64,000 nt of DNA from assembly GCA_965262565.1 (NCBI GenBank), contig CBDHFQ010000026.1, forward strand, positions 323,594 to 387,593, written 5' to 3'. The DNA is from CBDHFQ01 sp965262565. Lineage in GTDB: Bacteria > Bacteroidota > Bacteroidia > J057. The first letter of the stretch is position 1. Every line of letters starts with the position of its first letter. Shown here in pieces: positions 54,190 through 63,975 of this stretch. A program made the position numbers and the translations under genes. The notes below the pieces were generated by a model. The model was not told the origin of the DNA and made no database searches. It saw nothing but the letters and a program-made list of their open reading frames with translations.

Positions 54190-55719
54190 TTAATTGATCA
54201 ATCTAAATTTTATAGGCAAGGAATAGCGGACGGGTACTTTATGACCTTGATGACTTCCAGGTTTCCAGCTTGGCATAAGTCCGACGACACGGAGGGCTTC
54301 TTCGTCGCAACCAAAACCCAGTCCTCTTACTAATTTAAAATCGCTGAGTGTTCCGGTTGGATCAACCAGAAATTCTACAATTACAATACCTTGAATATTT
54401 AAATCTCTGGCAGCTTGAGGATAAATGATGTTCTCATTTAAAAACTTGTACATTGATACTTCTCCTCCAGGAAATTCAGGCATTTTCTCAACCCATCTTA
54501 AGGTAGCAGAGAATTCAGGTTTCATGGTTACCGATTCAGATACATTAGTCTTTTCACTCACCTCATTAAAATTTTGAGATATAGTACCTGAATTATCAAC
54601 CTTTGATGTTTCTAAGTCATCATCGATAGACTCTACTTCTTCTGTGGAATTATCCAGTTTTTCTGGTGTAGCAGATTCCTCCTGATCTTGCAAAGATTCA
54701 AATCCTAGCTCCTCTTTCACTTGCTCAGTTTCGTTCACCAACTGTACGTCAGCCAGCTCATTAGCCTCCACTATCGCTTCATTTTCAACCTGAGTAAGCT
54801 CCGTATCCGATTCATTTTTCTCATTAAACGATGAATCAATACTTTCTCCTACAGTCAAACCAGATGTATCGCTATTTGTATCACCTTCTGGACCATTTAA
54901 AGAAATGGATGTTTCGTTATTTGTTTCATCATCGGATGATTGTGAAACAGAAGAATTAAGGTCTTCTTCCTTTACACTATCAATTTCCTCAGATTCATTT
55001 TGTTCATCATTGGAAACAGTAGTAATAGCATCAGAGGTAGTGTTTTCTTTAGATTCCTGCTTTTTGTCGGCCGACCATTGAGAATTAAACCAATCAGTAA
55101 ACGAATTTAAGCCTGACTTCTGATTATCCTCTTTTTCCTCCATAACGATATCCTCTTTCACTTCAGAATATTCATTAGAGACCATACCAATTTCCGCAGA
55201 CTTGACCTCAGTGGCTTTTATGCTACTATTATTTTCACTTTCGTTATTAGTTAACTCTTCATTATCCTCAGCACTGTAATCCTGGGCATTAGTCAAAAAG
55301 GCTTCAGAATTATTTTCTGCAGTTTGTTCAATGAGGCTGGCTTGATCTTCAGCCGAGAGTCGATCAGAAGTAATGATATCAATTAAATTCTCATTAGTTA
55401 ATGAGACACTATCATTTTCTCCTCCAAAGGGTATTTCATCCTCATTTGTAAAATCAACCCCGTTTTCTTGTGCTTGTCCGGCAATATAATCCCATTGTAC
55501 ATCACCTTCGTCTCTATCATTTCCTTTAACAGGTCCGTCAGGAAAGACTTTTTTATGACGAGGAGGAATAAAATAGTATAAGGTTCCTGCAAAACTGAAA
55601 AATATCAGAACTGCAAGCAGTAAAAGCCTCAATCGCTTGAACTTTTCCTTCTTTACATACTGATCTATCAGAAGTTCATCCTCTTCTACTTCGTAATCGG
55701 GCTTCAATGGAGCGGACAT
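54190..55719 (-). CDS. TonB-family energy transducer with acidic linker
   Basis: The start is the ATG at 55719 (MSAPLKPDYEVEEDELL); 21 further codons upstream lack family features. The 509-residue protein has one membrane helix (about 30-50). A linker of about 350 residues is rich in Glu, Asp, Asn and Ser and poor in the Pro/Lys found in typical TonB. The C-terminal TonB domain follows (about 412-509; FPGGEVSMYKFLNENIIYPQAARDL, VIVEFLVDPTGTLSDFKLVRGLG, ALRVVGLMPSWKPGSHQG). It precedes the receptor gene by 17 bases, so the pair is probably cotranscribed. Confidence 0.9.
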   Translation of the reverse strand: MSAPLKPDYEVEEDELLIDQYVKKEKFKRLRLLLLAVLIFFSFAGTLYYFIPPRHKKVFPDGPVKGNDRDEGDVQWDYIAGQAQENGVDFTNEDEIPFGGENDSVSLTNENLIDIITSDRLSAEDQASLIEQTAENNSEAFLTNAQDYSAEDNEELTNNESENNSSIKATEVKSAEIGMVSNEYSEVKEDIVMEEKEDNQKSGLNSFTDWFNSQWSADKKQESKENTTSDAITTVSNDEQNESEEIDSVKEEDLNSSVSQSSDDETNNETSISLNGPEGDTNSDTSGLTVGESIDSSFNEKNESDTELTQVENEAIVEANELADVQLVNETEQVKEELGFESLQDQEESATPEKLDNSTEEVESIDDDLETSKVDNSGTISQNFNEVSEKTNVSESVTMKPEFSATLRWVEKMPEFPGGEVSMYKFLNENIIYPQAARDLNIQGIVIVEFLVDPTGTLSDFKLVRGLGFGCDEEALRVVGLMPSWKPGSHQGHKVPVRYSLPIKFRLIN

Positions 55720-56111
55720 AAGCGTAATTTTTTCTCGGATACCCAAAATTTTTAGTGTAAGTGTGAAACCGTAAAAGCTCACTAATGATAATATTCTTAC
55801 ACTTTGCAGGTAATAAAATTAGTGCTGTGTAAAGAATAGTACCACACTAGTTTTCTTTACGAAATATTCAAATAATTATTGTAAAAGAGAGTTTTACCTA
55901 CCCCTATGGTTAAAAATGCTGCGCTATCAGCAAATATTACAGGGAGTGTAGATTTTATAATTAAAACGATTGATCTTTCAATTTACTTCCAACATATGAT
56001 CAATCTTCTCTGACATAAATTTCCTTTGTTTATTGTCTCATTCCTTACACAAATTTGTCTTTCCAAAAACCTACTTTTGGTACAAATTGTATTCTACCAA
56101 TAATTTAAATT
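55720..56111. promoter_or_regulatory. Divergent region between tonB-like and pgi genes
   Basis: This AT-rich region likely holds both promoters. On the plus strand TACTTTTG (56072-56079) fits the -7 box, but the nearest TTTG (56054-56057) is only 14 bases away. No other feature is clear. Confidence 0.35.
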
Positions 56112-57761
56112 ATGTTAGCAAAAATTAACCCCAAAACTACACAGGCCTGGCAAAAGCTGGCTGAACACTATTCACATATACAGAATGTACACTTAAAGGT
56201 ATTGTTCAAGGAAAACCCAAAGCGATTCGAAGAATTTTCACTTCGATTTGAAGAAATATTGGTAGATTATTCAAAAAATATCGTCACGAAAGATACCTTA
56301 ACGCACCTTCATCAGCTTGCCACGGAAACGAAATTATCAGATGCTATCCATCAAATGTTTAATGGCAACAAGATAAATACCACAGAAGATAGAGCGGTTC
56401 TTCACGTAGCTCTTAGAAATAGATCCAATTTCCCAATACATGTAGATGGTAAAGATGTGATGCCTGAGGTAAATGAGGTATTGGCTAAAATGGAAACTTT
56501 TTCAAATATGGTTCGAAAAGGTGTTCACACTGGTTACACAGGAAAGCCTATCACAGATATTGTCAATATAGGAATCGGAGGTTCGGACCTGGGGCCAGTG
56601 ATGGTGACCGAAGCGTTGAAACCTTACTGGAAAGAAGACTTGAAGGTACACTATGTCTCAAATGTAGACGGAACTCACATAGCAGAAACATTGAAAAAGC
56701 TGAACCCTGAAACCAGCTTGTTCATGATCGCCTCAAAGACATTTACCACACAGGAAACGATGACGAATGCACGTACTGCCAGAGATTGGTTTTTATCTGC
56801 AGCAGGAAACGAAGAGGAGATCAAAAAACATTTCGTAGCACTCTCTACAAATCAAGAAGGCATTGAAGCCTTTGGGATAGATCCTGCAAATATGTTCGGC
56901 TTCTGGGATTGGGTAGGAGGAAGATATTCTTTGTGGTCTGCAATAGGTCTTTCGATTTCCTGTGTGATCGGATTTGATAATTTTAAAGAGTTACTGTTGG
57001 GAGCTCATGCCATGGACCTACATTTCAGAGATACTCCTCTAACTGAAAACATTCCAGTTGTTCTTGCGCTGATTGGGATTTGGTATAACAATTTTTTTAA
57101 TGCACAAACTGAAGCCATTTTACCATATGACCAATATCTACATCGTTTTTCAGCATATTTCCAGCAAGGAAATATGGAAAGTAATGGAAAATATGTTGAT
57201 AGATCGGGAAAAGAAGTGACTTACGAAACAGGACCTATTATTTGGGGGGAACCAGGAACAAACGGACAGCATGCTTTTTATCAGCTGATTCATCAAGGAA
57301 CAAAGTTGATCCCTTGTGATTTCCTGGCTCCAGCGATTTCCCACAATCCAATAGGCGATCATCACCCTAAATTATTGTCTAATTTTTTCGCTCAGACCGA
57401 AGCGCTCATGATGGGTAAAACAGCTGAAGAAGTAACAACCGAATTGGTTAACAGCGGAAAATCAGAAGAAGAAATACATGCATTAGTTCCTTTCAAAGTT
57501 TTTAAGGGCAACAAACCCACCAATTCTATACTGTTTAAACAGCTTAGCCCCCGTACATTGGGGAGCTTAATCGCCATGTACGAGCACAAAATATTTGTTC
57601 AAGGAGTCATTTGGAACATTCTTAGTTTCGATCAATGGGGCGTCGAATTAGGGAAACAACTGGCTAAGAAAATTCTCCCCGAATTAGAAAGCGATGATCC
57701 TGTAAGTACGCATGATGCATCTACTAATGGCCTTATTAATGCATATAAACAGATGAGATAA
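56112..57761 (+). CDS. pgi: Glucose-6-phosphate isomerase
   Basis: At 549 residues it fits the long (E. coli/eukaryote-type) enzyme. IGIGGSDLGPVMVTEALKPYW (about 157-177) and VSNVDGTHIAETL, SKTFTTQETMTNA, GGRYSLWSAIG (signature 1), GEPGTNGQHAFYQLIHQG and QLSPRTLGSLIAMYEHKIFVQGVIWNI (signature 2 region) are all present. The catalytic Glu (GQHAF / GEPGTNGQH region) and Lys near DQWGVELGKQLAKKI are kept. It is single and ends before a terminator facing murF. Confidence 0.97.
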   Translation: MLAKINPKTTQAWQKLAEHYSHIQNVHLKVLFKENPKRFEEFSLRFEEILVDYSKNIVTKDTLTHLHQLATETKLSDAIHQMFNGNKINTTEDRAVLHVALRNRSNFPIHVDGKDVMPEVNEVLAKMETFSNMVRKGVHTGYTGKPITDIVNIGIGGSDLGPVMVTEALKPYWKEDLKVHYVSNVDGTHIAETLKKLNPETSLFMIASKTFTTQETMTNARTARDWFLSAAGNEEEIKKHFVALSTNQEGIEAFGIDPANMFGFWDWVGGRYSLWSAIGLSISCVIGFDNFKELLLGAHAMDLHFRDTPLTENIPVVLALIGIWYNNFFNAQTEAILPYDQYLHRFSAYFQQGNMESNGKYVDRSGKEVTYETGPIIWGEPGTNGQHAFYQLIHQGTKLIPCDFLAPAISHNPIGDHHPKLLSNFFAQTEALMMGKTAEEVTTELVNSGKSEEEIHALVPFKVFKGNKPTNSILFKQLSPRTLGSLIAMYEHKIFVQGVIWNILSFDQWGVELGKQLAKKILPELESDDPVSTHDASTNGLINAYKQMR

Positions 57762-57771
57762 ACTATTGAAG

Positions 57772-57797
57772 GCGGATATGGCCATTCACATATCCGC
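57772..57797 (+). terminator. Rho-independent terminator after pgi
   Basis: GCGGATATG (57772-57780) pairs with CATATCCGC (57789-57797); loop GCCATTCA. A T-rich stretch (TATTATCTCTTTTTATTG) follows on the plus strand. It lies 10 bases after the pgi stop. Confidence 0.7.
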
Positions 57798-57809
57798 TAT
57801 TATCTCTTT

Positions 57810-59144
57810 TTATTGCCCATCTTTTGTTCCTTCTATTAACTCTTCTAACTTAACAGCTCTCGACCCTTTTAATAATAAGATATCAGCCTCAGAGATATGC
57901 TGACGGAAGCTTTCTTTTGCAGCTTCAATGGAAGGAAACCATATTTTTTCCCCTTTGATAACCTCTATCATTTTTTCCATTTCAGTTCCTACACCAATAG
58001 TAATAAGGGGTTCGTAATTGTTAATAAATTTTCCCAAACTTCTATGTCCTTCTTCACTATCTGGTCCCAATTCGTACATATCTCCTAATACAAGTGCTAT
58101 TTTCCCGCTCCCAACAGCAAAAACGTGTGAAATAGCTGCCCGCATAGAAGCAGGATTGGCATTATATGCATCCATCCAAATTTTTTGCCCCCCCTGTTCA
58201 ATCAATTGACTTCGCGAATTATTGGGAACATAATCGTAAATCCCTTTTTTAATAGATAATAAAGGTATATCAAAATATACTCCTATAGCTATCGCCACTA
58301 AAATATTGAGTAAATTGTACTGACCGCTGATACGAGTTGAAAAAATATGTGTGGTATCCCAGTATGGATGGGTTACTTTTATTTCCATACCCTCCAAATC
58401 GTATTTCATGATGTTTCCCCGAATGCTGCCCGAATGAATCCCATAACTTATCTGTGGAATCCCCATGCTCAGTGATCTTACCCGTTGATCCTCTTCATTT
58501 ACAAACACATATCCTCCACGAACCCGTACAAAATCAAATATGGCTCCTTTGGTCCTTCTTACTCCTTCTACATCTATTAATTTTTCTAAATGTGCCTCAG
58601 CAATATTAGTGATGAGCGCATGCGTCGGTTGAGCAATTTTTACTAATTCCGCTATGTCTCCAGGTTGATTAGCTCCCATTTCCACTATTCCTATCGCAGT
58701 TTCAGGAGGCATATCCAGAATAGTAAGAGGCACACCAATATGATTATTGAGATTCCCTTTAGTGGCATGACATGTATATCTGGTGGTTAATACCGAGTAG
58801 ATCAATTCCTTCGTTGTAGTCTTTCCATTACTTCCCGTTAATCCTATCAAAGAAATATCAAAAGTATTCCTATACGCTATCGCTAATTGTTGAAGGGAGT
58901 CCAGCGTATTAGCGACCAATAAATAACGCTTGTCCCCTTCCTTACATACTTCGGGATTATCCACAACAGCCATGCAAGCTCCCATAGATAATGCCTTTTC
59001 CGCATATTCATTTCCATCAAAACGATCTCCTTTCAGCGCCCAAAAAATTTCTCCCCCTTTAAGTTTTCGCGTATCCGTGCAAATTCGCCTACCGGATGAT
59101 AAATAAACATCGAACAAAGAATAAAAGGATCTATCCGCAATCAT
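57810..59144 (-). CDS. murF: UDP-N-acetylmuramoyl-tripeptide--D-alanyl-D-alanine ligase
   Basis: The protein has 444 residues. The N-terminal uridine-binding domain has ICTDTRKLKGGEIFWALKG. The ATP-binding motif is GLTGSNGKTTTKELI (about 99-113). ATKGNLNNHIGVPLTIL, VEMGANQPGDIAELV and WMDAYNANPASMRAAI are typical of MurF. It adds D-Ala-D-Ala to the peptidoglycan precursor. It is isolated from the division and wall (dcw) cluster. pgi converges from the other side. Confidence 0.96.
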   Translation of the reverse strand: MIADRSFYSLFDVYLSSGRRICTDTRKLKGGEIFWALKGDRFDGNEYAEKALSMGACMAVVDNPEVCKEGDKRYLLVANTLDSLQQLAIAYRNTFDISLIGLTGSNGKTTTKELIYSVLTTRYTCHATKGNLNNHIGVPLTILDMPPETAIGIVEMGANQPGDIAELVKIAQPTHALITNIAEAHLEKLIDVEGVRRTKGAIFDFVRVRGGYVFVNEEDQRVRSLSMGIPQISYGIHSGSIRGNIMKYDLEGMEIKVTHPYWDTTHIFSTRISGQYNLLNILVAIAIGVYFDIPLLSIKKGIYDYVPNNSRSQLIEQGGQKIWMDAYNANPASMRAAISHVFAVGSGKIALVLGDMYELGPDSEEGHRSLGKFINNYEPLITIGVGTEMEKMIEVIKGEKIWFPSIEAAKESFRQHISEADILLLKGSRAVKLEELIEGTKDGQ

Positions 59145-59218
59145 AATTACCTTACTTTAGTAGGGAATCTACATAAACTATTGTAACATCCATACATAAT
59201 TACTTTATCATATTTGCT

Positions 59219-61489
59219 TTGCAAACCTTCAAAATCACTAGACAACATGTTTTCTTTTGGACGCTATTATTATGGCTAAGCCCATATATTAATATCGCCC
59301 AAGAAGTCACTCAACGAACAGATATTCCGGTGACACAGGCTGATGGAGAAGTGCTGGTCAATCCGTGGGCAGGAGGAATGCATAGTCCCCAATTCTCTCC
59401 CATTGATCTGAATAAGGATGATCTCCAAGATATCGTAATATTTGATCGTCTGGATAATAGTTTCTCCTCCTATCTTAATATTAGCTCCGAAGAAGATTTC
59501 TCCTATCGTTATTCTCAGAAATATTATTCCTTATTTGATTCATGTGATTGTTTCGGCTGGGCGTTATTTCGCGATTTTGATTGTGATGGATTGGAAGATC
59601 TATTTTGTGGGACGGAAACTGCTGGAGTAACGGTTTATCGCCAATCTCTTCATTCCGAGGATTCCATTTCGTTTGATATTGCTTTTCAACCCCTAACTTC
59701 TATTTATTCTAGCGGTTCCGGCAGATTATTTAGTCCAAAGACTGATGTTCCGGCCATTGTCGATGTCGATCTTGATGGAGATTTAGATGTCATCACTTTT
59801 TCCGTTCTTGGAAATAGCGTGGAATGGCATAGAAATTTAGCCGTAGAAACTTTGAATCGTTGCGATACGATGATGTTAGCATTGGAAACCTCCTGCTGGG
59901 GACACTTTTTCGAAGGAAATGAAGATAATTCTGCATTTATTGAAGATACCGTAAATTGCGAGTTGGTCAACTTTAACCCCTCTGCTATTAATGGACGCTC
60001 CTCAGAAAGACATGCAGGTTCTACCATTCTTTTGCTAGACTTAAATGCGGATTCCCTATTTGATGCCTTAATTGGTGATATTTCTTTTAATAATGTATAT
60101 GCGCTTTTTAATGCAGGAAGAAAGGATTATGCTTATTTCAATGAAGTAGATACCAATTTCCCGGCAAATGAAACGCCTATAGATGTTACTGTTTTTCCAG
60201 CTTGTTTTCATTTAGATATTAACGGGGATAGTGCAAGAGATTTAATTGTAGCTCCTAATGCCTTATCCGATAGAATAGAGGATCAAAATGGAATTAACCT
60301 ATACCTAAATGAAGGCTCTGATGATTTTCCGTTATTTGTGTTCACTCAAAAAGGATTTCTTCAAGAGGGACATATTGAATTGGGGTTAAGGGCACATCCA
60401 GCCTTCATAGATTATAATCAAGATGGTTTACTGGATCTGCTGGTGGGAAATTTTTCCTCTACCATAAAACTGGGAACTAGAGTATTGACACAACCATTAC
60501 TTCATTTATATGAAAATGTGGGGACAGCTGATCGCCCAGCATTTCAGCTTGTTTCAGATAATTACTTAACCTTCAGTGCAGATGATCCCATTGGATTTAG
60601 TCCTGCATCAGGGGACTTAGACGGGGATGGAGACGATGATCTGTTGTTGGGTCAAGAATCGGGAGAGCTTTGGTATTTCAGGAACGAAGCAGCCCCAGGT
60701 CAAGTGGCTGATTTCAGAGAGGTGTCCAGAAACTATTTACAAATTGATGTAGGAGCTTTCAGTGCTCCGTTTCTATTCGATATTGAACAGGATGGAGACT
60801 TAGATTTATTGATAGGAAATAGAAAAGGGAAATTAACCTTGTATGAAAATACGGGATCACCTACTTCCCCAGAGTTTACTTTCGTGTCTGATCATTGGGG
60901 GTTTATTACGATCAATGATGAATTCGGTTCCAGTCTCACCAATGGATGGGCAAAACCCGTATTATTCGACTTAGATGAAGATGGAGAACCGGAATTATTA
61001 GTAGGAGGAATAGATGGGCAAGTTCAAATATTTGAAGGAGTACTAAATGCTGCAACAGATACTTTACAAAAAATAAGAAATCTGTATCCTCAAACTAATT
61101 TGAGACATGCAGCTCCCGCTGTCGCCTGGTTGGAAAGAGAAGAACCACCCATATTTGTCGTAGGGAATGAAAAAGGAGGGTTATTTCTGTTCTCGGGTAC
61201 CGACTCCCTATTAACTACTTCTACTAAACCAACCTTATCTTCTTCTGATGGTACTATAAGGTTCTTTCCAAATCCTACTGATGGCCCAGTTAAGATAGAA
61301 ATTTCAGAACCTTCTTCAGCAAGCCAGGGAACACTGCACATTTACAATTCCCTGGGAGAAATAATTATGAATCAATCCATAAGAAAGCCATCTATGGAAT
61401 TAGATTTATCGTCCCTAACTCCTGGAATATATATAATCCAATACCAAAGCGAACTTGTTAGCCTTTCAAAAAAGGTAGTTCTATATTAA
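59219..61489 (+). CDS. Secreted FG-GAP/VCBS-repeat protein with T9SS sorting domain, copy 1
   Basis: The start is a TTG at 59219. No ATG lies between the upstream in-frame stop (59174) and the signal peptide (VFFWTLLLWLSPYINIAQ). The 756-residue protein has FG-GAP-like units with Asp-rich loops: DLNKDDLQDIVIFDR, DFDCDGLEDLFCG, DVDLDGDLDVITF, DLDGDGDDDLLLGQ and DLDEDGEPELLVGG. It ends FFPNPTDGPVKIEI ... GIYIIQYQSELVSLSKKVVLY, a T9SS sorting domain. Cysteines cluster in DSCDCFGWALFRDF and DTVNCELV. It is paralogous with the next gene along its whole length. Confidence 0.87.
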   Translation: MQTFKITRQHVFFWTLLLWLSPYINIAQEVTQRTDIPVTQADGEVLVNPWAGGMHSPQFSPIDLNKDDLQDIVIFDRLDNSFSSYLNISSEEDFSYRYSQKYYSLFDSCDCFGWALFRDFDCDGLEDLFCGTETAGVTVYRQSLHSEDSISFDIAFQPLTSIYSSGSGRLFSPKTDVPAIVDVDLDGDLDVITFSVLGNSVEWHRNLAVETLNRCDTMMLALETSCWGHFFEGNEDNSAFIEDTVNCELVNFNPSAINGRSSERHAGSTILLLDLNADSLFDALIGDISFNNVYALFNAGRKDYAYFNEVDTNFPANETPIDVTVFPACFHLDINGDSARDLIVAPNALSDRIEDQNGINLYLNEGSDDFPLFVFTQKGFLQEGHIELGLRAHPAFIDYNQDGLLDLLVGNFSSTIKLGTRVLTQPLLHLYENVGTADRPAFQLVSDNYLTFSADDPIGFSPASGDLDGDGDDDLLLGQESGELWYFRNEAAPGQVADFREVSRNYLQIDVGAFSAPFLFDIEQDGDLDLLIGNRKGKLTLYENTGSPTSPEFTFVSDHWGFITINDEFGSSLTNGWAKPVLFDLDEDGEPELLVGGIDGQVQIFEGVLNAATDTLQKIRNLYPQTNLRHAAPAVAWLEREEPPIFVVGNEKGGLFLFSGTDSLLTTSTKPTLSSSDGTIRFFPNPTDGPVKIEISEPSSASQGTLHIYNSLGEIIMNQSIRKPSMELDLSSLTPGIYIIQYQSELVSLSKKVVLY

Positions 61490-61636
61490 GACCGTTTATG
61501 ATCCTGTTTTCCTGACCAATGATTCATTCATTTATACTGATCAGTTTATTTTAATGATGATATTCCAGAAAAATTCGATCTTTAGATTTGTTGAATATGT
61601 GGAACATTGATGCTGTAAGATTGATTTTAAACGCAT

Positions 61637-63910
61637 ATGCACCATAACATACTTTTATACACCTTATTGCTCTTTCTTTCAATTCCTCTATTTGCCCAAC
61701 AATACCAACGAACAGACAACATCCCTGTCAACAATCTGGCAGGTAATATCTATGGGGCAGCCTGGGCCGGAGGCATGCATAGTCCTCAGTTTTCAGCCAC
61801 CGACCTGAACAATGACGGAAATAAAGATTTGGTCGTATTCGATAGAGAAGATGCATCTTTCACAGTTCTCGTGAACGAAGGGACCGAAGGAAATATCCAG
61901 TATCGCTTTGACCCTGCTTTAAGTGCTCCTTTCGATAGTTGTGACTGTTTTAATTGGGCTTTAATGAGAGACTATAATAATGATGGCTTAGATGATATTT
62001 TTTGTAGTCCTCAGTCTGACAACGTTCAGATATTTAAACAAACAAGGCCCACACCTGATTCTATCGTGTTTGAACGAGAAATAGAATTGCTGCAAACCGA
62101 AATCGAAACTTCTGGAGAGAAAAGACAACTCTTTCTTTTCTCAGGAAAGATTGACATTCCCGCCATCATAGATGTAGACAGAGATGGAGATCTTGACTTC
62201 CTCACTTTTAATGTGATCGAACAAATGGAGTGGCACAGGAATTATGCAGTGGAAGATGTTAATAGAAAGGATACCCTCATTCTGAGAAGAGAAGATCGGT
62301 GTTGGGGAAATTTTAGGGAAGATGAAGTAGATAATACCCCTATTCTCGGAGACACTACCGGGGAAGGATGTGAGCTAAGAGAAATAGATCTTGAAGCCTA
62401 TGCCACCAGAAGTAAGCATGCAGGTTCTACTATTCTTTTATTGGATTTGGATGCAGATTCTGTATATGATGCCTTAATAGGGGATAGAAACTTTACCGAT
62501 GTTTACGCTTTATTTAATGGAGGTTCTCCGGAATTCGCTAATATGGATTCTGTGGAAACCTTTTATCCCCAACAAGGATTTCCTATAGAATTATTTCAGT
62601 TTCCTGCTCCATTTTATATAGATGTAAATAATGATGGTAAGAGAGATTTAATTGTTTCTCCAAATGGAAGTGTCGTAGAAGACAAGAACAGTATTTTATT
62701 ATATGAAAATGAAGGCCTGGATAATGCCCCTATATTTGATTTTCCCCAAAAAGGATTCCTTCAAACTGACCAGATAGAAGCAGGAACTCAATCTCATCCT
62801 GTTTTTATAGATGTCAATGGAGATGGATTGCAAGACCTCATTGTATGTAATCTCTTTGCACGATTTAATGAATCAGGTGTAGAATTCACCCTTCCACTGT
62901 CTTTGTATTTTGAGAATATTGGGACAGCCACTAATCCTGCGTTCCAGTTGATTTCGGAAGATATCCTTCAACTGCGAAGTAACTTTTCGGAATTGGAAGG
63001 AGGCAGTCCTGCGGCAGGAGATCTGGATGGTGATGGAAACGAAGACATCATTCTTGGCTCTGCCGATGGTACCCTCATTCTCTTCAAAAATAATGGCCCC
63101 CAAAATGGCATTGTCTCTTTTAGCCTAGATAGAAATTTCTTGATGGATATTAATGGTGGGATAGATAGCGCTCCTACGCTCTTTGATGTGGATCAGGATA
63201 ATGACCTGGATTTATTTATTGGCAATGAAAAAGGGGTTATCGCTTATTTTCAAAATACAGGTAGCCCTACGGAAGCTGATTTTACCCTGATATCTGACAA
63301 TTGGGGAGGATTGAAAATTAATGATGAGTTTGGAAGTGAGTTGTCCAATGGGCATGCAAGACCTGTCTTTTCAGATATAGATAAAGATGGAGAGACAGAA
63401 CTATTAGTGGGTAGCGTACAAGGGGTTATTGAGGTATATGATAATATTGAAAACGTGCTAGCTACTCCAAATGTAGATACCTTGAGATTTGTGGGTAATT
63501 TAAATGATATAGATGTTGGAACCAATGCAGCTCCTGCCTTAGCCCAATTAGATGAAACTACTTTCCCCACACTGATTGTAGGAAATACCAGAGGAGGATT
63601 GATGTTGTTTAATTCTTCTGACAATGATTCCACTACTGTCTCAAATTCTCCACTGGAAAAGCCGAATGCTGCCCGAGTGAAAGTGTTCCCAAATCCAGCA
63701 CACCAGATTATTCACCTTTCTTTTTCTCCATCCGCAAGTAGCCAACCTAAAAGCATTCGTTTACTTAACGCATTGGGACAAACGATAGACACATGGACTA
63801 CTACCCAGCGAATCCAACCATTAGATGTGAGTGGTATTCCTAACGGTATGTATATTTTAAAAGTGCAGGTAGATGGGGATCAATATATTACTAGAATACT
63901 AAAAGAATAA
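61637..63910 (+). CDS. Secreted FG-GAP/VCBS-repeat protein with T9SS sorting domain, copy 2
   Basis: The protein has 757 residues with a signal peptide ending IPLFAQ. Asp-rich loops include DLNNDGNKDLVVFDR, DVDRDGDLDFLTF, DVNNDGKRDLIVS, DVNGDGLQDLIVCN, DLDGDGNEDIILGS and DVDQDNDLDLFIGN, which could bind calcium in a propeller. The sorting domain reads VKVFPNPAHQIIHLSF ... NGMYILKVQVDGDQYITRILKE. Segments such as WAGGMHSPQFS, DSCDCF and HAGSTILLLDL are shared with copy 1. The two genes are 147 bases apart on the same strand. A terminator follows. Confidence 0.87.
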   Translation: MHHNILLYTLLLFLSIPLFAQQYQRTDNIPVNNLAGNIYGAAWAGGMHSPQFSATDLNNDGNKDLVVFDREDASFTVLVNEGTEGNIQYRFDPALSAPFDSCDCFNWALMRDYNNDGLDDIFCSPQSDNVQIFKQTRPTPDSIVFEREIELLQTEIETSGEKRQLFLFSGKIDIPAIIDVDRDGDLDFLTFNVIEQMEWHRNYAVEDVNRKDTLILRREDRCWGNFREDEVDNTPILGDTTGEGCELREIDLEAYATRSKHAGSTILLLDLDADSVYDALIGDRNFTDVYALFNGGSPEFANMDSVETFYPQQGFPIELFQFPAPFYIDVNNDGKRDLIVSPNGSVVEDKNSILLYENEGLDNAPIFDFPQKGFLQTDQIEAGTQSHPVFIDVNGDGLQDLIVCNLFARFNESGVEFTLPLSLYFENIGTATNPAFQLISEDILQLRSNFSELEGGSPAAGDLDGDGNEDIILGSADGTLILFKNNGPQNGIVSFSLDRNFLMDINGGIDSAPTLFDVDQDNDLDLFIGNEKGVIAYFQNTGSPTEADFTLISDNWGGLKINDEFGSELSNGHARPVFSDIDKDGETELLVGSVQGVIEVYDNIENVLATPNVDTLRFVGNLNDIDVGTNAAPALAQLDETTFPTLIVGNTRGGLMLFNSSDNDSTTVSNSPLEKPNAARVKVFPNPAHQIIHLSFSPSASSQPKSIRLLNALGQTIDTWTTTQRIQPLDVSGIPNGMYILKVQVDGDQYITRILKE

Positions 63911-63953
63911 CTTCTTTTCGCAGACTTCCAGGGCAAGTAAAGATAAGAAATAT

Positions 63954-63975
63954 AGCTCACCACATATGGTGGGCT
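63954..63975 (+). terminator. Terminator after the second FG-GAP gene
   Basis: AGCTCACCA (63954-63962) pairs with TGGTGGGCT (63967-63975; one T-G) across loop CATA. A TTCTTC tail follows. It lies about 43 bases after the stop. Confidence 0.65.

Noticed and set aside
56054..56079. TTTG and TACTTTTG as a pgi promoter
   Set aside because: The two boxes are only 14 bases apart, shorter than the usual 17-23; kept only as a note.
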